From Lutispora thermophila DSM 19022 (GTDB taxonomy: Bacteria; Bacillota; Clostridia; Lutisporales; Lutisporaceae), in the NCBI RefSeq assembly GCF_900142105.1, contig NZ_FQZS01000003.1, forward strand, positions 125,720 through 189,719: a stretch of 64,000 bases of DNA, written 5' to 3'. The notes under the pieces were generated by a model that worked only from the letters and a program-made list of their open reading frames with translations, made no database searches and was not told the origin of the DNA. Shown here piece by piece: positions 60,095-64,000 of the stretch. Numbering within the stretch: position 1 is the first letter of the stretch; every line of letters begins with the position of its first letter. The position numbers and the translations under genes were made by a program.

Positions 60095-60197
60095 GTTTAT
60101 CAGCTCTTATAGGTATCAGGCAGCGAAGGACAGTTAAGCTTAGTATGGATTAGTATGACATTTAAGGAGACAGAAGCTTTGCTAAATGGGAGCGTAT

Positions 60198-61514
60198 TCA
60201 AAGGAGCAGTCTGCATGACCAAAGAGAGTATTCAGCATTGAAATAGTCGTCAATGATTTTGAATTTGGATTTATCTATTTTATATTCTATCCTCTCCAAA
60301 AACACCGGAGGGGCTTTTTTTGATGTGTTGATAGTTTTTGGAAGATTTATTATTTCCTCATCCAATATGGGATAGCTTTGATTTATAAATATACCACTTT
60401 TTAATATCATATTTCTAAAGGAAGATGAAATCATCCTGTCTATGTCATATATGGCAGAACTATCTGCGCATTTTCTAAAATTGCTAAGGGAGGAGAAGAT
60501 GGCACTTATATCCTTAATAGAGTACTTCATGTTGTTATTTTCAGTTTTCAGGAATATACCTTCTTCTTCGTTCCAGTATTCTTTGATAGCCATAAATAAT
60601 GTATTAGAACAGGATAGATAATTGGGAAAGCCAAAGAGAAGATATAGTCGGCTTAGTGTAGATAAAGACAAAAGTAATGTAAAAAAAGAGCTTATTTTAG
60701 TATCATTAGGAATTCTCATTATTTCTCCTTTAGATGTTATCCTTTCACACAATTCCTGACCTAGAACATTTACAGTATTATATATTAAGGCTTTGCTGAA
60801 GGATGTATATTCGTAGATATTGATGAGGCTGTCACATAACTGGCATAGAATGCGAGAAGATGTATAAAGAGAGTCTTTCATTGCTATATGGCATAAGTCC
60901 GGCAGAAGACTATCCAAAGCTTTCTTGGAGTTAGAGCTAAGCTTTAAGTAATATTTTGTGCGGTTTATGAGATCTTGGGTCAAAGCAGCAGCTTCACAGG
61001 CATAATATTGGGATAACATGTTGAGGCTCATTTCGTCCATTTCTAAAATATCATTTCCCAATGCATCTGTTTTGTGCTTGCATGAATACAGCAAATTATC
61101 ATTAGTGAGATTGTCATACATGAAGTTTAGCTGGGCTACAGATGCATAAGCGAGGAAATAGATCATTTCATCTCTGTTTCTTATGCTTAAGGTACCATTA
61201 AGAATCTTTCTTGCAGAGAGATTCATTGCAGTTACCGAAAGAGCTTGGACCAAAGGACTTATAGTTCTCTTCACCTTTTTATCTTTCCAGACATATGTAT
61301 TAAAATCAAAAGGATTTGAGGGTTTATTTACATATTCAGGTATTGCTTTTTTATATAGTCCTATATTAATTGTAATATTAGAGTATTTTGATCTTTTATC
61401 TGTGATGGATTTTGTTATGCCGCACCCTGAAAGCAAAGAAAAGGATACGGTATTTAAATAGGCCATGTATTCTAAGTATTTTGCAACACTTTCATTGTCA
61501 TAGAAGCTTTCCAA
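60198..61514 (-). CDS. Hypothetical protein, mostly helical
   Basis: This protein of about 438 residues has no recognised family, signal peptide or membrane segment. Helix-rich, Leu/Tyr/Ser-rich sequence predominates (LAYASVAQLNFMYDNLTNDN, YYACEAAALTQDLINRTKYYLKLSS). Its C-terminus includes SKKAPPVFLERIEYKIDKSK. The TTG at 61514 lies six bases after GGTGGTG; GTG codons at 61523-61526 are within that ribosome-binding site. It stands alone between the DarT-like gene and the amidase gene, on the opposite strand. Confidence 0.65.
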   Translation of the reverse strand: MESFYDNESVAKYLEYMAYLNTVSFSLLSGCGITKSITDKRSKYSNITINIGLYKKAIPEYVNKPSNPFDFNTYVWKDKKVKRTISPLVQALSVTAMNLSARKILNGTLSIRNRDEMIYFLAYASVAQLNFMYDNLTNDNLLYSCKHKTDALGNDILEMDEMSLNMLSQYYACEAAALTQDLINRTKYYLKLSSNSKKALDSLLPDLCHIAMKDSLYTSSRILCQLCDSLINIYEYTSFSKALIYNTVNVLGQELCERITSKGEIMRIPNDTKISSFFTLLLSLSTLSRLYLLFGFPNYLSCSNTLFMAIKEYWNEEEGIFLKTENNNMKYSIKDISAIFSSLSNFRKCADSSAIYDIDRMISSSFRNMILKSGIFINQSYPILDEEIINLPKTINTSKKAPPVFLERIEYKIDKSKFKIIDDYFNAEYSLWSCRLLL

Positions 61515-61559
61515 CCATATCACCACCTTGTTTGGTTATATTGAAATATATGCCTATGT

Positions 61560-62030
61560 CAGCTCGGGTATTCCTTTAAAGATTGGTCACTGGTCTCTAG
61601 TCGTTGGAATTATGGTATCCCTAAAGGGTTTTGTTGCGAGCTGCGTAGCCAAGGGAAATTCTCTAGGGTCCTGCTATGAGTTACGTGATGTTTGGGATTC
61701 CTTTTGAGCTTATTTTTTGGGAAAGCTTTTGTAGGATTACAACTATTGTATCTTAGAAAGTTACAATGACTATGGAAAAAGCATTTCAAGAAAGCCTTCC
61801 TTGATTGTTATAAAAACTTTCAAAGTAAGCCTTTGTTATAATACTGTAGTATCTAAACAATATCTTTTAGTGTTTTTAATGAAACTTAGTGTCTTTTAGT
61901 GTTCTAATAAATTCCCTACGTGTTAATCTGTGGAAGCCAACGTGCAAATCCCTGTCCCTGCAAAAGCCCCTAGAGGAATACCCAAAAAACTAGTGTTTCG
62001 GGTCACGTGCCAGGAACCAAGAGAAATATA
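61560..62030. repeat. Repeat-rich intergenic region, copy 2
   Basis: It begins with TATTCCTTTAAAG and heptads TTGGTCA-CTGGTCT-CTAGTCG-TTGGAAT-TATGGTA, as in the region after purD. The part 61938-62030 is similar to 33757-33855. In between, AT-rich DNA (about 61700-61910) shows direct repeats of CTTTTAGTG or TTAGTGT. No gene is seen in the 670-bp gap. Confidence 0.6.
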
Positions 62031-62185
62031 CTAGACAACGCAACAAAATTACCAAATACTGCGTCAATATGTAAAATGCAACATAATGCAACAAATTTGT
62101 TACCAAACTGAAATATAAATTATGAAGGAAAAGAGATAGTAAAGTCGAATTACTATGTTGAAAGCCAAGGAAAAGGAGGATTTTC

Positions 62186-64000
62186 ATGAAAAAAGCAACA
62201 ATTTTTGTTATAGCAGTATGCCTTATTATGACATTAACAACAGGCACTGCTTACGCAGCAAAACTTCAAAGCCAAAAGGAACCTTCTTTGTCCATGCAAG
62301 TCATGGGTAAGACTCTTACTGGCATTGATCCGCCCCTCGTGCAGAGTGGCAAGGTATATGTACCCATGAGGGCTGCTGCAGAAGCTTTAGGGTATACAGT
62401 TACATATAATCCAAACACAAAAATCATGGACATAAAAAAAGGCAGCCAAAGCATAAGGCTTACCATAGGAAGTACCAAAACAGTTATAAACGGTAAGACT
62501 GTGAAAATAGATAAAGCGCCATTTTTAAGCAATGGTAGAGCTTATGTGCCCATAGATTACATAAAGACAGCCTTTGGGGTGACAGCTAGGTATGACAGTA
62601 GTAAAAAAATAGTAATTATAGGAGAAACTGTTAAAAATGATGAAACTCAGACAATGGCTGGAGAAATATATGTATTAGGCAAGAAGGCAGACAAAGAGTT
62701 TGCACCATTGATAAAGGACAACCATGTTATGATACCTTTAAGACCTGTAGGTGAAGGCCTTGGTTATAATGTTGTCTGGAACATAGATACTCAAACCATG
62801 TCTTTGAGGAAAAATGGGCAGGCTATGGCTGTAACAATAGATAAGAATAAGGCGGTAGTAAACAGTAAAGAAGTACCTATGGACTATAAGACCATAATGG
62901 TAAACGGAAGAGCCTATGTACCTCTCACATTCCTTGAAAAATACATGGATTATGCCTTTAATTATGATAAAAACACCAATGTTTTAAAAATAAGCCAGAA
63001 AGCAACAGCCAGAATTCAAGATATAAGATTTGATGACAGCGGAGGCTTCCCACAGTTAGACATCATTGCGGATAATCCTGTGAGTTACAGCTACTTTATG
63101 CTATCTAATCCTGACAGGATGGTGATAGATATTGATAATGCCATTGCTGCTACTGAATTTGAAACCAAAGATATTAATAGAGATGAAATTATAAGAGTAA
63201 GAATAGGACAATTCAGCACCAATCCAAATGTTGCAAGAATAGTAGTGGACTTAAAAGATCAGCAAAAGGCAAAGGTTGTGCAATCTGGAGATAAGAAAAA
63301 TGTGTCTATAGTATATGCGAATGTTATTCAGCCTGTAACTGTATCAAAAGAAGGCTTCAGTCATGTTGTGACCCTTAAGGGAAGCAAAGCGATAGATACC
63401 AGGGTAACTAAGTTGGAAGATCCAAAAAGAATTGTTATAGATGTCCAGGGAGCCGTGATGGAAGGTGCAGAGCAAAATATCGAAACAGGCTCGCCGTTGG
63501 TAACTGCCGTCCGTACAGGACAATTTGATGTAGGGACAACAAGAATTGTGGTAGATGTCAAGGCGGATGTATATTATGATATAAAAACCGATGGAAATGT
63601 AGCAAAGATTTATATTTCGGATATGCCATATTCCTTTATTGGTTATGACAAGTACTATAATTCTTCTTTAGTATACTTGAATAACAATAAGGAAGCAGAA
63701 TATAAATTGAGCTTTAATGAAGAAAACAGAATATTAACGGTGGAAATCAAAGACGATATTGAAATTGACAATGATAAATTTGGAATAAACGATAATTTGA
63801 TTGAATATATACAGCTTTCAAAGGAAAGCACAACGGGTAAGATTATTACAAAGGCAGAGTTCAAGCTTAAGGGTAATGTAGAATATGAGCAAGTATCCAT
63901 TGATGATTCAAAACTCGTAAAGATAAAACTAAAATATACACCTAAGGCTCCTAAAGACATTCTTGTGGTGATAGATCCGGGACATGGAGGCAAAGACCCA
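62186..64000 (+). CDS. N-acetylmuramoyl-L-alanine amidase, 3' end outside window
   Basis: The frame is open for 605 codons to the window end. It has a signal peptide (MKKATIFVIAVCLIMTLTTGTAYA), two copper-amine-oxidase-like N-terminal (stalk) domains (VYVPMRAAAEALGYTVTYN; HVMIPLRPVGEGLGYNVVWN), two AMIN domains (about 275-385 and 390-480) and then the start of the amidase_3 catalytic domain (VVIDPGHGGKDP; His is a zinc ligand). It cleaves the stem peptide from glycan strands at the cell surface. The ATG follows AAAAGGAGG. Confidence 0.93.
   Translation, partial: MKKATIFVIAVCLIMTLTTGTAYAAKLQSQKEPSLSMQVMGKTLTGIDPPLVQSGKVYVPMRAAAEALGYTVTYNPNTKIMDIKKGSQSIRLTIGSTKTVINGKTVKIDKAPFLSNGRAYVPIDYIKTAFGVTARYDSSKKIVIIGETVKNDETQTMAGEIYVLGKKADKEFAPLIKDNHVMIPLRPVGEGLGYNVVWNIDTQTMSLRKNGQAMAVTIDKNKAVVNSKEVPMDYKTIMVNGRAYVPLTFLEKYMDYAFNYDKNTNVLKISQKATARIQDIRFDDSGGFPQLDIIADNPVSYSYFMLSNPDRMVIDIDNAIAATEFETKDINRDEIIRVRIGQFSTNPNVARIVVDLKDQQKAKVVQSGDKKNVSIVYANVIQPVTVSKEGFSHVVTLKGSKAIDTRVTKLEDPKRIVIDVQGAVMEGAEQNIETGSPLVTAVRTGQFDVGTTRIVVDVKADVYYDIKTDGNVAKIYISDMPYSFIGYDKYYNSSLVYLNNNKEAEYKLSFNEENRILTVEIKDDIEIDNDKFGINDNLIEYIQLSKESTTGKIITKAEFKLKGNVEYEQVSIDDSKLVKIKLKYTPKAPKDILVVIDPGHGGKDP

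Overview
The window is low-GC DNA of a Clostridia-type Firmicute, most likely an anaerobic amino-acid or butyrate fermenter. Tissierellales or a related order is my guess; the sequence does not settle it. The support is the AT-rich strong Shine-Dalgarno signals, a bcd-etfB-etfA-crt-hbd butyryl-CoA operon with a ferredoxin-fused EtfA and a Rex-like operator, GatCAB, a long single-chain clostridial PurL, a C74-type purine riboswitch and a DUF1540 protein. Most genes are on the + strand.

Layout. 1-1330: 3' part of a peptidoglycan-binding protein and a DUF456 membrane protein. 1444-4564: promoter, guaB-guaA and a hairpin. 4581-18294: an integrated 13.7-kb element bounded by an 18-bp direct repeat. 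It carries an integrase, a divergent repressor/Cro-like switch with three similar operators, a primase/SF3 helicase followed by iterons and an AT-rich tract (probable origin), many small genes, a TerS-like HTH protein, an ArpU/RinA-like regulator, a sigma-70-family factor, a tail tape-measure protein, an excisionase-like protein and a RelE/ParE-type toxin-antitoxin pair. It has no portal, large terminase, capsid or lysis gene, so it looks like a phage satellite (PICI-like) with unusual cargo, not a complete prophage. 18295-21233: a scar region with an integrase fragment, a MarR-regulated cyclase, an IS3-like fragment and a broken MazG-like ORF. 21234-33246: a LysR regulator divergent from purL, then a guanine-type riboswitch followed by purE, purF, purM, purN, purH and purD (purC is absent). 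33247-33933: two large inverted repeats and repeat fragments. 33934-43453: an EamA transporter, the butyryl-CoA operon, two tandem homoserine-dehydrogenase genes and a second EamA transporter. 43468-51330: a small unknown gene, pcrA, ligA and gatCAB. 51570-57473: an oligopeptide ABC transporter operon whose binding-protein gene has an in-frame TAG. 57525-64000: a membrane protein of unknown function, a probable DUF1540 gene with a non-AUG start, a DarT-like protein, a large unknown protein and the 5' part of an N-acetylmuramoyl-L-alanine amidase gene.

How the genes work together. guaBA and the pur genes build IMP and convert it to GMP; the riboswitch gives guanine feedback on the purE-D unit. 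The acyl-CoA dehydrogenase, Etf, crotonase and 3-hydroxybutyryl-CoA dehydrogenase convert acetoacetyl-CoA to butyryl-CoA and are probably under NADH/NAD control by Rex. Several intergenic gaps hold degenerate 7-bp tandem tracts and related modules that form a dispersed repeat family. I saw no rRNA, tRNA or CRISPR array.
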